A model generated the notes under the pieces. It was not told the origin of the DNA and did not search any database. It saw only the letters and a list, made by a program, of their open reading frames with translations. The position numbers and the translations under genes are program-made. Positions 10,673-21,818 of a stretch of 64,000 bases of DNA are shown piece by piece (position 1 is the first letter of the stretch; each line of letters starts with the position of its first letter). Origin of the DNA: Patellaria atrata CBS 101060 (Eukaryota > Ascomycota > Dothideomycetes > Patellariales > Patellariaceae). The stretch covers positions 477,570 through 541,569 of the forward strand of contig MU006089.1 in assembly GCA_010093705.1 (NCBI GenBank), read 5' to 3'.

Positions 10673-12878
10673 CATGTCAACAGAGTAAAAAAAAAAGGTG
10701 CTGAAACTAGAAGATGACAAGAATTTAGATTTCTATACTAGATGTGGACATAGTAATTAAGGGGGAAGTAGCAAAAACTTCGAATAAAGAAATGCCGGAT
10801 CGACGGGAATATCTCCTTAGATTATAGACAAAGTACTGTTCCGGCCAGGCGATGGAGTTCACGAGACTCCGAGGAAAGTTGATTTGACATGAATAAGGTC
10901 ATGGCAATCTATGAGACTGAATTTGACGTGTATCGGGGATAGATCTAAATGTCCCGATATTGATACCCGGTTAGGCAGGTCTGTGAGAGGTCTAATGAGG
11001 CTCTATCGATGCTTCTCGAGCAAATCATGCTCATCTGTTCAATAAGTAGATCCTGTCTCGAATAAAGGAAGCATCTTACAGCAAGAGTATGAAGGGAACC
11101 ACAGGGATTGGAGATGGAAGAGAGAGTTCTATGATTGTTAGTTGGAACAATCAACTCTAGGGCGAACTCACTGGGGCGACTGATGATGAATGGAACGGGG
11201 CGACTTTCATGATAGGCTTAGAAGCACAAACCATGACCTTGAGCATATCACAAAGCAAGGAATGCCTATTACGAACCCTGGGGCATGAGCTTCCCCGCAG
11301 AATCGTGATACGCGCCACGAAGAACATGCAAGGTTAGTAAGAGTTCCGTTTGCAAGTCTAACCATCAGAGAATGCTAGTCCGTAACTAGGTTTTTATTAT
11401 CCATCTTATATGAGTAACATCTAGCTTCCGAGTACACTCGGTGCGCCGAACTCTGCGCTTAAGCATCGCTGCTAAATCTTGCGGTTAAGAGCAGGATAGA
11501 CTCCGTCACTTAGGTTCCTTCATGAGAACGTAACATCGCCCCTCCCTAAGGGTTCCGTACGAGACGAGGTGAAGCTGGGCTGATAAGAGTAATTATGCTC
11601 CGTACTGACCTAGAGAGGAATACAAAAGAAGTTAGACGTCAGTCCGGACAGGGTGTTGAAATGATTCGTATGCGTGTCAGACGAGAAGGATGCTAGTGGT
11701 TCGATGGCTGATGGTTTCTTTACTGCATATTATCGGGACATGGGGTTGGTCAAGAAAATGGTCGTCCCACCTTGCATGTGAAGCATCACAATGGTGAGGG
11801 GATGCAAATGGGGCCGAGATATTAATCTAGGAGGGCTGCGACTGAGCTAGGAATTGGAGCATCAGCGTTATAATGTAGGTATTCGGGTTTCCCGCCTGGT
11901 GTGGTATTACCCCACAACCTCAATAAGCATTCCCCATACTTGGCGCCGAACCCCTGCCAGCGAACTCGCGGAGTAAACGTAAAAAGAGTACCTTCGCGTT
12001 TGACAGTATTCTTATCAATCCATGCTCAGAGACGAGCTGAGAATGCCCTCGTTGTCTGTATAGGACTTAAAGCGATGGTAACGCGATACACGATTGAGGT
12101 TTGCTACCCTGATGGAAGTCTGATAGTATGGATTGGTGTGAACGTCGAGGTAAGCAATCGCCTCCGTACTTGGCATGACTTAGTAGTTACCAAGCATTGC
12201 AAGAACGTGCTCAAGGACTCGATTGTGGGAACTTGTGGATACTTTCACGTACAATGCACAGGGCACAGTACGGTGTGGTGCGCTTTAACCAGGCGACGCG
12301 ATATTGCTGTAATATAGGAACTCCGGTTTGGGCCGTCGGGTGCGTTGGCCCCGCTTGGGATACGTAGACCGTACAGATCCTAGACAGGCACACGAGGACT
12401 GACGCTTCCTCGTGCCGACAAAGAGACGACAAAGGGGCGCAAGAAAGCATCGGAACGTGCATCAGGCTCATCTATAAGTCTTGGAGCCATTCAAAGCTTT
12501 CTTCTACGGCCTTGGTAGAAACCTTCTGATAATACAGCAATGAGATAATGTTCTCATTCATCGTGTGTACTTCACATTTTCAGGGGAAGTGGTTTGCATT
12601 CACAATAATGTAGTGTCTCGTGAACAATGTCTACTAATGTTTAGCAACTTCGAATAAATGAAGCCTCTAGGCGGTGGATCTTGTCTTCTCTGGGTAAGCT
12701 CGTGAATGCAATGAGTATCCTATGTGAATGGTTGCCGAAGTAGCCATGTAGTGACATTCCTCCTTTTGAAGCCCGATTGCATCGCCTGTGCTGATCGAAA
12801 AGGTATAAACAGTGAAGGGCTTGTATATTCTCCAGATGCGTTCAATATGTCAAATTGCTATAGTTAGGACGATAAGCA
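10673..12878. other. long intergenic region upstream of the GH7 gene
   Basis: About 2.2 kb with no convincing gene. A 138-codon open frame at 11901-12317 has no family features. Three matches to the carbon-catabolite repressor consensus SYGGRG, two CTGGGG and one CCCCGC on the other strand, lie between about 11170 and 11295. They are short and may be chance, but sit where CreA sites of cellulase promoters often do. Confidence 0.4.
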
Positions 12879-14498
12879 TCAAGATAGCCCAGATTCGGTG
12901 AGGGGACGCCTCTCGACAAGTCGCACCCATCTACGCCGCCTCCATTCCCCTTTCTGACCAGAGCCATTGCCTTCTTCCCAGCTTTTTCTTGCCTCTGAGT
13001 CTTTACTTTTTCCTTTTGAATTGAATGAAGGCCTTGTTCCTAGCTCTTTCTCATCGTCATACTTGATATCAGTGACCCACCTCTCGCCCTCGATTTCGAT
13101 TTCGACGCCCGAAATACAACGCTCCTCCACCCATTCTCTTGACAGAAGGTCCAAAATCCACTTTTTGTCGGACCATCGCCACCCAGATGGTGGCTCTACA
13201 TCTTCAAAAAACCGTGTGCCTCGAGGTCTGTCGCCTGCGATGCGAGATGGTGACAATGGCGTATATGGTGAGGAACTAAACATGAATGGTTCATATTCAG
13301 AATCCTTAGAGTATAAGTCGTGCCGCTGCAACTCAAATATTTCAACTTCACGCTTCTCAAAACGAGTTGAGAGTAAATTATCCGAAGTAGAGAAATCATC
13401 GAACCAGGAGGTAACTTTGGTCTCGTTATCATGGTACAGCTTGTTGGCCTTGGGAGTATGGAGCAACTCCTGTACGCTACTGTGTCCCACACAGACAGCA
13501 ATCCAACCAAGGATTAGGAATATCCCCCGCCAAGGAAGAAGATGAGAGACTATGAATAAAGCGCAGCTAAGAAAAAATATGGAAAGAAACAAAGTAGAGG
13601 AAAGTGATTCATTAGAGAAATTGGTTGGTGGTGCGATGACAGAGATTGCTAGGTCATGGAGTCTACTAAAGTCCTCCATACAATTCTGTAGATCACGCAT
13701 ATTGCGAAAGAAGTCCTTGCTTAGCTCTGGCGCTGGTTTCACTGTCGGAGGAGGTGCTATAGCTGGGCCAGTTAATGGGTAAGCTTCCGTGGGTAGTGTT
13801 GTCGGAGGCGCCGGGTGTCTAGCCAAATATGCAGGTACCATAACAAAGAAAAGACAACCAACAAGCGGTAGGACAGCTAAAAGTGTAGGCTCAAGGCAAA
13901 GGAAGGTATAAATTGCTAAGAAGGACAACGTTTGAGTAGGGGCACGCCATGTGAAAAGACGAATCATACGGTTTTGGAAGATGAAAGCTACTCCAATCCT
14001 ATCACATGTAAGATTGATATCTTCCTGATAAGGCTGACATGAATTAAGGGCAATAAAGCATACCTTGAGTTGAACCGTCGGAAGTTACTTGACATGAGTG
14101 GGAGACTAAAGTTTGGACGGTCGACATATTTCCTCGAACGTTTATCCATAGGAGTCTCTCCAGGTTCATCGGACTCTTGTACGGGGACAATCTGTTGTAG
14201 AAGCCTAGTAATGGTATGAGCCAGCCGCTCGTATGATATTGTGTTTTGCTATAATTACGCACATGTTGAATAGTCTGTCTTGCATGCTGCCCTTTGGTCC
14301 CAACATCTCATCGTGTTTCAAATCCTCCAGTTTCCCCTTTAGATTATTCGGGGACAGATTACGTCTGAAAGACTCTCTTTTGCTTGATGATGGTTCATTT
14401 CGGGCTGGGGATGTTGACTCGTATTGAGAACTTGATACAGAGATCGTAGGGATAGGATCATCGCGGTTTACTAGAGTGTGAGCGGGGGATTTCTCCAT
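12879..14498 (-). CDS. Pex24-domain integral peroxisomal membrane peroxin with DysF motif
   Basis: Exons 14263-14498, 14064-14204 and 12879-13998 join in phase to 498 residues. After a disordered Ser-rich N terminus comes the conserved entry of the Pex24p family (DRLFNMLLQQIVPVQES, RPNFSLPLMSSNFRRFNSR). Then come membrane segments (SFLAIYTFLCLEPTLLAVLP and the following VGCLFFVMVPAYL; a second pair near TLFLSIFFLSCALFIVSHLL). The C terminus carries a dysferlin-type (DysF) pair, GWRWSDKKWILDLLSREWVE and GEWRRRRWVRLVERRP. In yeasts this family (Pex24, Pex28-Pex32) sets peroxisome number and size and ER-peroxisome contacts. Which subgroup this belongs to is not settled. It is transcribed divergently from the KIN17-like gene, with 428 bp between the starts. 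Confidence 0.85.
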
Positions 14499-14926
14499 GT
14501 TGTAGGCCGGAGAAAAGGATCCAGCTATGTGGAGACCTAACAAGGACGAGAGGTCTAGTAGGCTTAGTAACTAAGCACATGTTAATAGAAGTCTTTCTTC
14601 TGGACCAGCACAAACAGGAAGTGACCTCACAGAAGCTCACAAGGGCATGTTCACCTCGGGTAAACCTTGGGAATAAGACAAACGCTTGGCATGGCGGCTC
14701 TTAATGTGGCGTTGACACTCCATTACCTTATCTTCACAATTCTTCCTCTCCAGCTACACCATCATCACCTCTTCCTAGCACTTCTTCATCGACTCTTTCC
14801 GCATTACATCATCACGACCCTCGTTTCCGTATACCCATTCCCTGTACACTCAGCTTTTTAACCTTCTGCGACGCTACTCAATCCTTCCGTGTACCTCATA
14901 TAAGATCATATAAGTGGTTGCCCAAG

Positions 14927-15958
14927 ATGCCACGAGCAGAGGTAGGATCCACGAAGTATCTTGCCAACCGTATGAAGATGAAAGGGCTCCAGCGTCTTAG
15001 ATGGTACTGTCAGCCTTGCGAACGCCAGATGAGGGATGAAAATGCCTTCAAACAGCATACGATGTCTGAGAGTCATATCCGGAATATGTTAGCAGTGGGA
15101 GAGAACACTCGATCTCACATAAGCCAGTGGTCCACACAATTTCAAAATGATTTTGTCAACCAGCTACGTACGAGCCACCAAGAGAAGCCAGTCGTTTTAA
15201 ACCACATGTATCAGCAGTACATCTCACATAAAGAACACATACACATGAATGCGACGCGTTGGAATTCCCTCACCGAGTTTGCCCTCTATCTTGGTCGTGA
15301 AGGCATCTGTTGTGTCGAAGAAGATCCCGAGAAAGGATTGACTATAGCCTGGATCAATAATAGTCCGGATGCTTTAAGGAGACAGGAAGCCCTGCGAAAG
15401 AAAGAAAGAGAAAATCGTGGCGATGAAGAACGTGAACAGCGTATGATAAGAGAACAGGTAGCGAAGGCAAAGGCACAAAGGGAGACGTCTACCGAAGATG
15501 CCAATGAGGAAGAGGCTGAGGATGCTACTATCCTTCAAAGAGCGGAGGGAGAGAAGATAAAATTGAGTTTTGGATCTAAACCACAGGCAGTCACACCGAT
15601 CACACCACCGAAGTCTGAATCGGAGTTAGGATTGGGATCAGACAAAGCTGAATCACAATCTCCAGACGTAACTCGGAAACAACGAGAAGTACCTCAAACA
15701 GCGACCCCACCAGTGGATGACAGAACTACCGACGCTATTCCAGTGAAAGTTTCTATCGCAAGTGGAGCCATCAAGCCTAAGAATATCTTTGCAGCGGCGA
15801 AGAAGAGTAATCCACTATCTAATAAAAAGAGTATCTTACAGCTACCCCCTAAGAAAATGAGCGAAGCGGAACGCATTATGAAAGAGGAAATTGAGAGGAA
15901 ACGTGCTAGGGAAGCTAGCGGGCTTGGAGGCAGTTTCAAGAAGCAGAGAATAGGATAA
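14927..15958 (+). CDS. KIN17-like zinc-finger nucleic-acid-binding protein
   Basis: An intron-free gene of 343 residues, starting at MPRAEVGSTKYLANRMKMKG, the usual KIN17 N terminus. A C2H2 finger begins at C28 and C31 (WYCQPCERQMRDENAFKQH, with the second histidine in SESH). Next is the KIN17 winged-helix domain (FQNDFVNQLRTSH, NATRWNSLTEFALYLGREG, GLTIAWINNSPDALRRQEAL), followed by a charged coiled coil (KKERENRGDEEREQR). The last third is low-complexity and ends basic (FKKQRIG). The animal protein's C-terminal KOW domains are absent, as is usual in fungi. KIN17 proteins act in the nucleus in DNA repair and replication and associate with spliceosomes. The in-frame TTG upstream is not needed as a start. 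Confidence 0.92.
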   Translation: MPRAEVGSTKYLANRMKMKGLQRLRWYCQPCERQMRDENAFKQHTMSESHIRNMLAVGENTRSHISQWSTQFQNDFVNQLRTSHQEKPVVLNHMYQQYISHKEHIHMNATRWNSLTEFALYLGREGICCVEEDPEKGLTIAWINNSPDALRRQEALRKKERENRGDEEREQRMIREQVAKAKAQRETSTEDANEEEAEDATILQRAEGEKIKLSFGSKPQAVTPITPPKSESELGLGSDKAESQSPDVTRKQREVPQTATPPVDDRTTDAIPVKVSIASGAIKPKNIFAAAKKSNPLSNKKSILQLPPKKMSEAERIMKEEIERKRAREASGLGGSFKKQRIG

Positions 15959-16185
15959 TGGAAGGTCCTATCGCATCTACACTATTGGGAATAGGAGTTA
16001 TCTGAATGGAACTGTGGGACTTTTGTGAGCATTTACAGCGTGGCGTTTGGGCTCCTTTACGATCAAATGCAAGGACGGACATCTTACGTTTGCATTACTG
16101 GATTTCATATTCTACCCTCTCATGTATATATTTAAGAGTCGGAGGATATAAACTTTAATTATACGTCATCAATGTCACCGTCTCT

Positions 16186-17008
16186 CTATCCACGAGTAAT
16201 GATTGCCCACCAATTATCCTTCTCGTATCCAGCATCTAAAATAACGCCGCCTGCGCTCTTAACATCCTCTTCTAGCTCCCCTTTACGATATAGATGATAG
16301 TACCGCTGAAACGTCTTGTCTTCTTGTTTCACTTGCCCTATTGCCTTTCTATCTGCACCCTTCAATACCCACGGGACCATAACGTCCTGCTCGTCTCCCT
16401 CATCCCATCCTCTCCGACTAGACTTCTGTTCCAGCGCCCAAACATATATGAGGGCTTTCCCTTCCGAGTCTGCTTTCCCATCCGGTAAAGGCGGTCGCAG
16501 AGTCTCTAGTATGGATTTTATAGCCTCGATCCTCCGCGCTGGCGTCGAGAGATGGTGTATTACAGCGATCGATATCGCGAAGTCAAACTTAGCAAGCGGA
16601 TGTGGGAGAAATAGTGTGTCCGCTACAATGGTGCTAGAGGGAGAATGCGAAGACGCTATGCGTGTGAGATTGTGAGATCTATCTGAACCGATGATGAATA
16701 CGTTTTTATTCACGGAAAGGTATTTCCCATTCCCGCAGCCGATATCTAGGCCTACAGAGCCGGGAGGAAGAGAAAGGAGGAAACGCTCGACTATGGGCCA
16801 GGGCTAGATGTCAGTTAGCAATTAAAGGATTCCAAGCGTAGTTGTAGGGGATTCGGTGCCAATTGAGCCCGCAGGATGGGATCACGCACACCTTGTACCG
16901 CGTGGATGAGAAGTGTTCCGCTATCTCTTCATAGACGGAGTGAACATGTTGGCGTTCGTATTCTTCGTCACGAGCGCTACCAGACTGCTCGCTTCTAGAT
17001 TGCTCCAT
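16186..17008 (-). CDS. trm9: Trm9-like tRNA wobble-uridine carboxymethyl methyltransferase
   Basis: Exons 16892-17008 and 16186-16803 join in phase to 244 residues. The protein reads VYEEIAEHFSSTRYKPWPIV into the SAM-binding motif GLDIGCGNGKYL, then FIIGSDRSHNL, ADTLFLPHPLAKFDFAISIA, VIHHLSTPARRIEAIKSILE and a C-terminal block QRYYHLYRKGELEEDV. These are the class I methyltransferase motifs of Trm9 and of the ALKBH8 methyltransferase domain. With Trm112, Trm9 methylates cm5U to mcm5U at tRNA position 34. The protein is compact and lacks the AlkB and RRM domains of the animal enzyme, as in fungi. It converges on the KIN17-like gene, with 227 bp between stops. Confidence 0.9.
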
Positions 17009-18497
17009 CTCAATTTGAGCTTACCCGTACAGACTTTTATGTACAAGAGAAGAAGCTGTTAATTTGCCTTGATAATGGGAAGTGGGTAGTTGTACTAAGA
17101 TCGCGGGGCTGCGGGAGATCTGCAGCCCTTCTGCAGCCCTACAGCGGATATCTTGACCTCCAACCTCGAATTTTCCAGCTCCATTTCATACAAGAGATGA
17201 TCATCTGAAATACCCCTGGTAAACACCAGTTCGATTCTCCGTATATCTCTATCTATAGTCTCACCGTTCTTTGATTCCATCGAACGTATATGCCGGCTTT
17301 GCGAATATGGCCGCCATAATACCAAGAAATAGCTTCAGAGGAACGCCACATTATACTGTATCACGCCGTAGACAACTAACTGTACTCACGATCACCTCCC
17401 CAAACTCGAGAGGTACTGTACGGAGCTACTCAATGGAACCGAGCGTGGCATCTTTAGTCATGGCCAACTCATTTTCTGTGGCTCAATACAGTAAGCTGAT
17501 AAATAACGCAAAGAGGTAATCGCAGTTAATGGTCATAGCATATAAACAGCATATCGATACGACTATTATTGTAAGAAGTATTCTCTATTTTTTCTTAAAG
17601 GTTCAGTGTTACCTATTGCTGCTCTCGGCTCCACTAATTTCACAGCGGCGAACAATGAACCACAATAGCCGTTTTCAGTATCATTGTCTTTAACAGTAGC
17701 GTGATTCGACTACTCCAATGGCCGAATTAAGTACAGTTCAGTATTTTCATCTCCTTTATTCTATCTTTTATTTTCCTTCCAGTCATTTTGCTCGTATATC
17801 TCTATATTCCAACCACGAAAGAAAAGATCATACATCGCCAGTCCCCTTAGCTTTTTCATGCTCCTTGTAGCTACTAGATAGCTTCAGTGGTCCTTTAGAG
17901 TTATTTTCTTAAAAGTGCAATGTCGGGAGTTACTCGTCACCGTGTGCTGCACGCACATAAAGCATCTACCTACGGTTCAGAAGAACAGAAGAGCAAGAAT
18001 GTAGTGGTACGTTTGCTATGATCTATCCCTATCGGAGACTCTTTCCTTGAGGCTCAACAAGATTGTACTCAAAGAATACATCACCTTCGACGGCGTACAT
18101 CTTAGATTACAAGCGTACAGTATAACCGTTATAGGAGTCTTATATGTATTAATGCGATACATCCGTCATCAAGGACAATTTATACATGCTGGGCGAAAGG
18201 ATCTAAATCCCCTGGTTTACCATTTTCCTGATGCATACAGGCGGATCAACATTTATATGTGTATACTAACAATCGAGTTCAACAAGGTACGCGATATTTC
18301 AAGAAATCCCCTCTCACTGTACCTCCTTCGGCTTCCCGAATCCCCGGAACTGGTGCTACCGCCGCAGTATACTGCAGCTCTTCTTCCACCTCCCCGTCTT
18401 CCAGTCTTGGATCACATCTCACGATTCCGGCTTTGACGAGTGTGCCGGTGACCTTTGTCGAGCCTGCGCTCTCAGCCGGCTCAATAGCCCCTACTAG
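17009..18497. other. intergenic, AT-rich, no intact gene
   Basis: Between the Trm9-like promoter and the broken ubiquitin protease copy. Contains several TACTGTA/TACAGT words (17352, 17382, 17413, 17733, 18116). Short open frames here show no family features. Part of 18250-18497 may be the eroded N-terminal half of the protease copy, but I cannot read it. Confidence 0.45.
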
Positions 18498-19459
18498 AAA
18501 CAGAAAAAGGAGCAAACCAGGGCCATCACCGCGACCCACCAAAGCAAGCTGAACCAGGAAGTCGCAGACCTTGACAAACTGATCGCGAAGATTGGAAACG
18601 ACGGAGGTGTTTCTTGGAAAGGCACAGGGCAAACACAGGAAGGCGTGGCCGAATTCTTCGACTGAATATTCAGAGTAGAGATCGAAAAGGAGTATATCGA
18701 GTACGTCCTCCCTGGCCCCGAACCAATCTACCAAACAAACACCATGCTAGCGCAGACACCACAACTTCCCTCTTCAACACCAACCTCACCTCCACGTGGA
18801 CCTGCTCCAACTGCCATACGACCCACAGCTCCCCCGTGACCGGCGAACGCATCCTCAGCTTCGCCATCGACACGCCCTCAACCGGCCTCCCCCTCCTCTC
18901 CTCCTGCATCACCTCATACACTCGCGAAACCGTCGACACCCGCTGCGACTCCTGCAAAAAGTCCCACAACAACTTACAACGCACGCAACACATCCTTTCC
19001 GCGCCGGAAGTCCTGTTCCTCCAATTCAAGCTCTTCCGCACCGAACAGCACATCACCAACCGCGGCGTCACCGTCAGCTACCAAAAGATGCAGAAGGCGC
19101 CGATATACGGACCCTAGCTCGATCTAAGCCCATACCAGATGAACCTCCGCTTGCGGGACAAGCCGAATCTGGGGTATAAGTTGGTTGGGGCGGTGTGCCA
19201 TTCGGGGCAGAACCTCAGTTCGGGCCATTATATCGCGTATGTGGTGGGTCCCTGGGGGATTAAGAAGTCAACGATAGGAGGGTCCGAGAGGCGGGGTTTG
19301 AGGGAGATGTTGAACCCCGAGGGGCCCCTTGGAGACGTATTTGTTGGTGTATGTAAAGACATAGGAGTGCTTGGGGCTTGGGCTGGTTCAATTCCTGAGA
19401 TTTTTCGTATGGGAATGAATAATTCGCCTTCTGGAGTTTGTACTGTACGGTATATCTGA
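18498..19459 (+). pseudogene. broken ubiquitin carboxyl-terminal hydrolase (USP) fragment
   Basis: The C-terminal part of a USP catalytic domain, unable to encode one protein. It reads TQEGVAEFFD (the QQDxxEF-like block), a TGA stop at 18663-18665, then IFRVEIEKEYIEYVLPGPEP. A one-base shift near 18753 follows at MLAQ/DTTTSLF. The new frame gives TSTWTCSNC, ERILSFAIDTPSTGLPLLSS, TRCDSC and LSAPEVLFLQFKLFR. A TAG stop lies at 19115-19117, then the frame continues with YKLVGAVCHSGQNLSSGHYI, the histidine box. The catalytic cysteine box was not found upstream. The CxxC pairs fit the USP zinc ribbon. Three breaks and a missing N terminus make this a relic. The TGA could come from TGG and the TAG from CAG, both C-to-T type changes. 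Confidence 0.75.
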
Positions 19460-19968
19460 AGTATACTCGTCTTTAGCAGATCCTGTACGGGTTTTGACAT
19501 CAGTGTACGGAGAACAGAGGATATTACCAGACACGTCGTATAGCATTTTAGTATTATTCTCGTTCAACGTTTTATTCTAGAGTATATCAGCATACGGGGT
19601 TCCTTGTTTCCACCCATTTCAACTGTTAGACGAATACCTGTACAATCTCCCTCTCCTATGATAGTAAGATTATGAAGGAACTGAGAAGCTCCTATTCGTA
19701 CAGATCCCCCCTTGATGTATTCAAAATAGGAGGAGTGTGAAAGAGAAACTGTAGCAGATTCACCTTGACACTACTTTTTAAAACTCGTGATGTCATTGTC
19801 GTTACATTCGTGTATTTGTTGAATATCGCTCTTCTGAAGTGATCACTAATAATCTTGCAGAGATGGCTAACGCCCACCACAATCCTATTTCCAAGCCTAG
19901 GGTATGTCAATGTCCTCCTTCGCAGGAATGCGGTCTAACAACTTAAAGTACTGATACTCTCGCTCTCT
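19460..19968. other. intergenic, no gene seen
   Basis: Lies between the protease relic and the 3' end of the nicotinate phosphoribosyltransferase gene. TACTGTACGG and TGTACGG words occur at its left end. Nothing else recognised. Confidence 0.5.
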
Positions 19969-21818
19969 CTATTTGTCTCCCTCCTTTCCCCACCTTGCCG
20001 CTTCATCTCCCCCAGTCCACTCCTTCTCGGTGTAGCCTAATCGACGCTTTACGTCTTCAACTGTTGCTTTATCGCCTGTGTTCTTACCAATATTGTCACT
20101 GATTTTGACGGCGGGTCTACCGCCCGCCGAGAATAGCTTAATAACGATATTGAGTGGGATTGATTTTTTGCCTGTTGAGAGACGGGTAAAGTCATCTGGT
20201 TCCAGTCTTAGTTGGTGTATATTAACTTTGCAATTAGGATAACTTACTAGTCAGGAAAGTTCCCATGCCAAAGGTTGGTTGGAAACCTTCTGCTTCAGCT
20301 GCTGCTTTGTACTTCAGACAAAGTTCTATATTCAGCGAATCTGAAAACACGATCGTCTTCTTCTCAGTTATCCCCTGGCTGTCGTAGAACTTCCTCATCA
20401 GTTTAATGAAGTCGACCGGGTCGCCAGAGTCTTGACGAACACCGGTAAAGACTTGAGCGTAAGTTGGTGGCTCCTGTGCTCGAGAATCGCCGTCATGTAT
20501 CGGTGCGGAGAGGGGAGGGTCAGTGTTGCTCAGTGTTTCCTCAGCTGGGATAGACGAAGTTGTACCCACTGAAGCGGTAGTTGCGGCGGATCCGGAGACA
20601 GGGGTCGTATATTTGGGAATATGCTTCTGGAACGCTTCAAGAAACGAAGGAGTACCAAACGTGTCTGTCAGGGCGATTCCGAGAACCTGTAAAGTTAGCT
20701 TCCGGATGATTTTGGAATAGGGTTATATTTGTAGAAATAGGACATAGCCATGCTCACCCCTTCGCCAAATGTCCCCACCCAATATCTCAGTGAAATTTCA
20801 TTAGCTTGTTCATAGTCATTGGTGACTGCCGCAACTCCCATGAACCACTCGTGGGCCACAGTGCCGACTGGGGTCAGTCCATACTTCATAGCGAACTGTA
20901 CATTGCTGGTACCTGAGAGTTTACCTGTCCATCCTGCATCTCTTGCATCAGCTTCAGCCTTTAGCAGACCTTGAATTACTAGGTCTTGGGTATGATAGCA
21001 ACGTCTGCGTCTACTTCCGAATTCCGACAATAGGCAACCCTCTTTGAGCAACCGCTGGCCCTTCGAGCGCGCAAGGTCGAGCTGTCCGTCATAATTCCAA
21101 TCTCGATCGATGAACTTGAAGTAAGCCTCACTAATGAGTGCTAACAGGGGAATTTCGTATAGAATAGTTTCCACCCACAGCCCCTTGACCCGCAGCTCCA
21201 GATCGCCGACATCCTCGTCACTGCCGGTGTCATTGGTGGGATGAAACTGCAGATCGATTTGGTCGGCGGGACGTAAGCGGAACGAGGAGAGAAACCCGAG
21301 GTATCCACTGGTAAGGAATGAACATTTACTTGACAGGAAGCTGTGCTCCTCGTCAGAGAGTGTTAATTCTCCGAGCTCTACCGAATGAGGAGTCAGCCCG
21401 TAGTCCTTATGACGAAAACATTTGATTCCGTACTTGTTATCTGGATCTGGAGCCACTTGAAAGCCGTTCGGTTGAGTTTCAAATGGGGAGTACGGTTTGT
21501 AAAGTTATAGGTAACAGCTAACAGGCACCTAATTAGATCCAGTTTATGCTCTGGCAGCCATATCCTTGACTTACGGACGTCGGGGAAGTACTTGAGGACA
21601 CAGCCTAAGGTGGTCTTCTATTCAGCTCTATGTAACACAAGCCAACTCTCAGCCAAAAGCACTTACATTGCATAGTAAGCTTGTACAGATCTCTAGAAGA
21701 GTGTTAGAAGGATATTGCCTGCAAACATGGTTCATGTAATGCACAGAATATGCACTCACGTATCGAGTAACGAAAAGATCGCTGGCGGCAGCTCTGCCGC
21801 TTCGCCTGAAGAAGCCAT
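19969..21818 (-). CDS. npt1: nicotinate phosphoribosyltransferase (NAD salvage)
   Basis: Makes nicotinate mononucleotide from nicotinate and PRPP. Seven exons join in phase: 21760-21818, 21667-21692, 21575-21604, 21434-21517, 20758-21377, 20248-20686 and 19969-20195, giving 494 residues. Landmarks are SLLDTDLYKLTMQ, the YNFTNRTP block, GYLGFLSSFRL, GTSNVQFAMKYGLTPVGTVA followed by HEW with the phosphorylated-histidine region, QDSGDPVDFIKLMRKFY, IVFSDSLN, and FGMGTFLTNDF split by the last intron. A Ser/Thr/Pro-rich insert of about 50 residues (from about TTPVSGSAATTAS) sits between FLEAFQKHIPKYT and TYAQVFTGVRQDSG. It is probably a surface loop. The four smallest exons (26-84 bp) all lie at the 5' end. 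Confidence 0.93.

Noticed and set aside
11901-12317. 138-codon open frame in the spacer upstream of the GH7 gene
   Set aside because: No family motif, odd residue mix rich in Cys, Val and Arg, and no matching splice structure. Open frames of this size occur by chance in 2 kb.
12967-13545. 192-codon open frame on the plus strand inside the peroxin gene
   Set aside because: It lies antisense to the well-supported peroxin coding sequence and shows only the reverse image of its codons.
17220-17250. GTTCGATTCTCC word resembling a tRNA T-loop
   Set aside because: No partner arms or acceptor stem could be found around it, so no tRNA gene was called. I found no convincing tRNA elsewhere.
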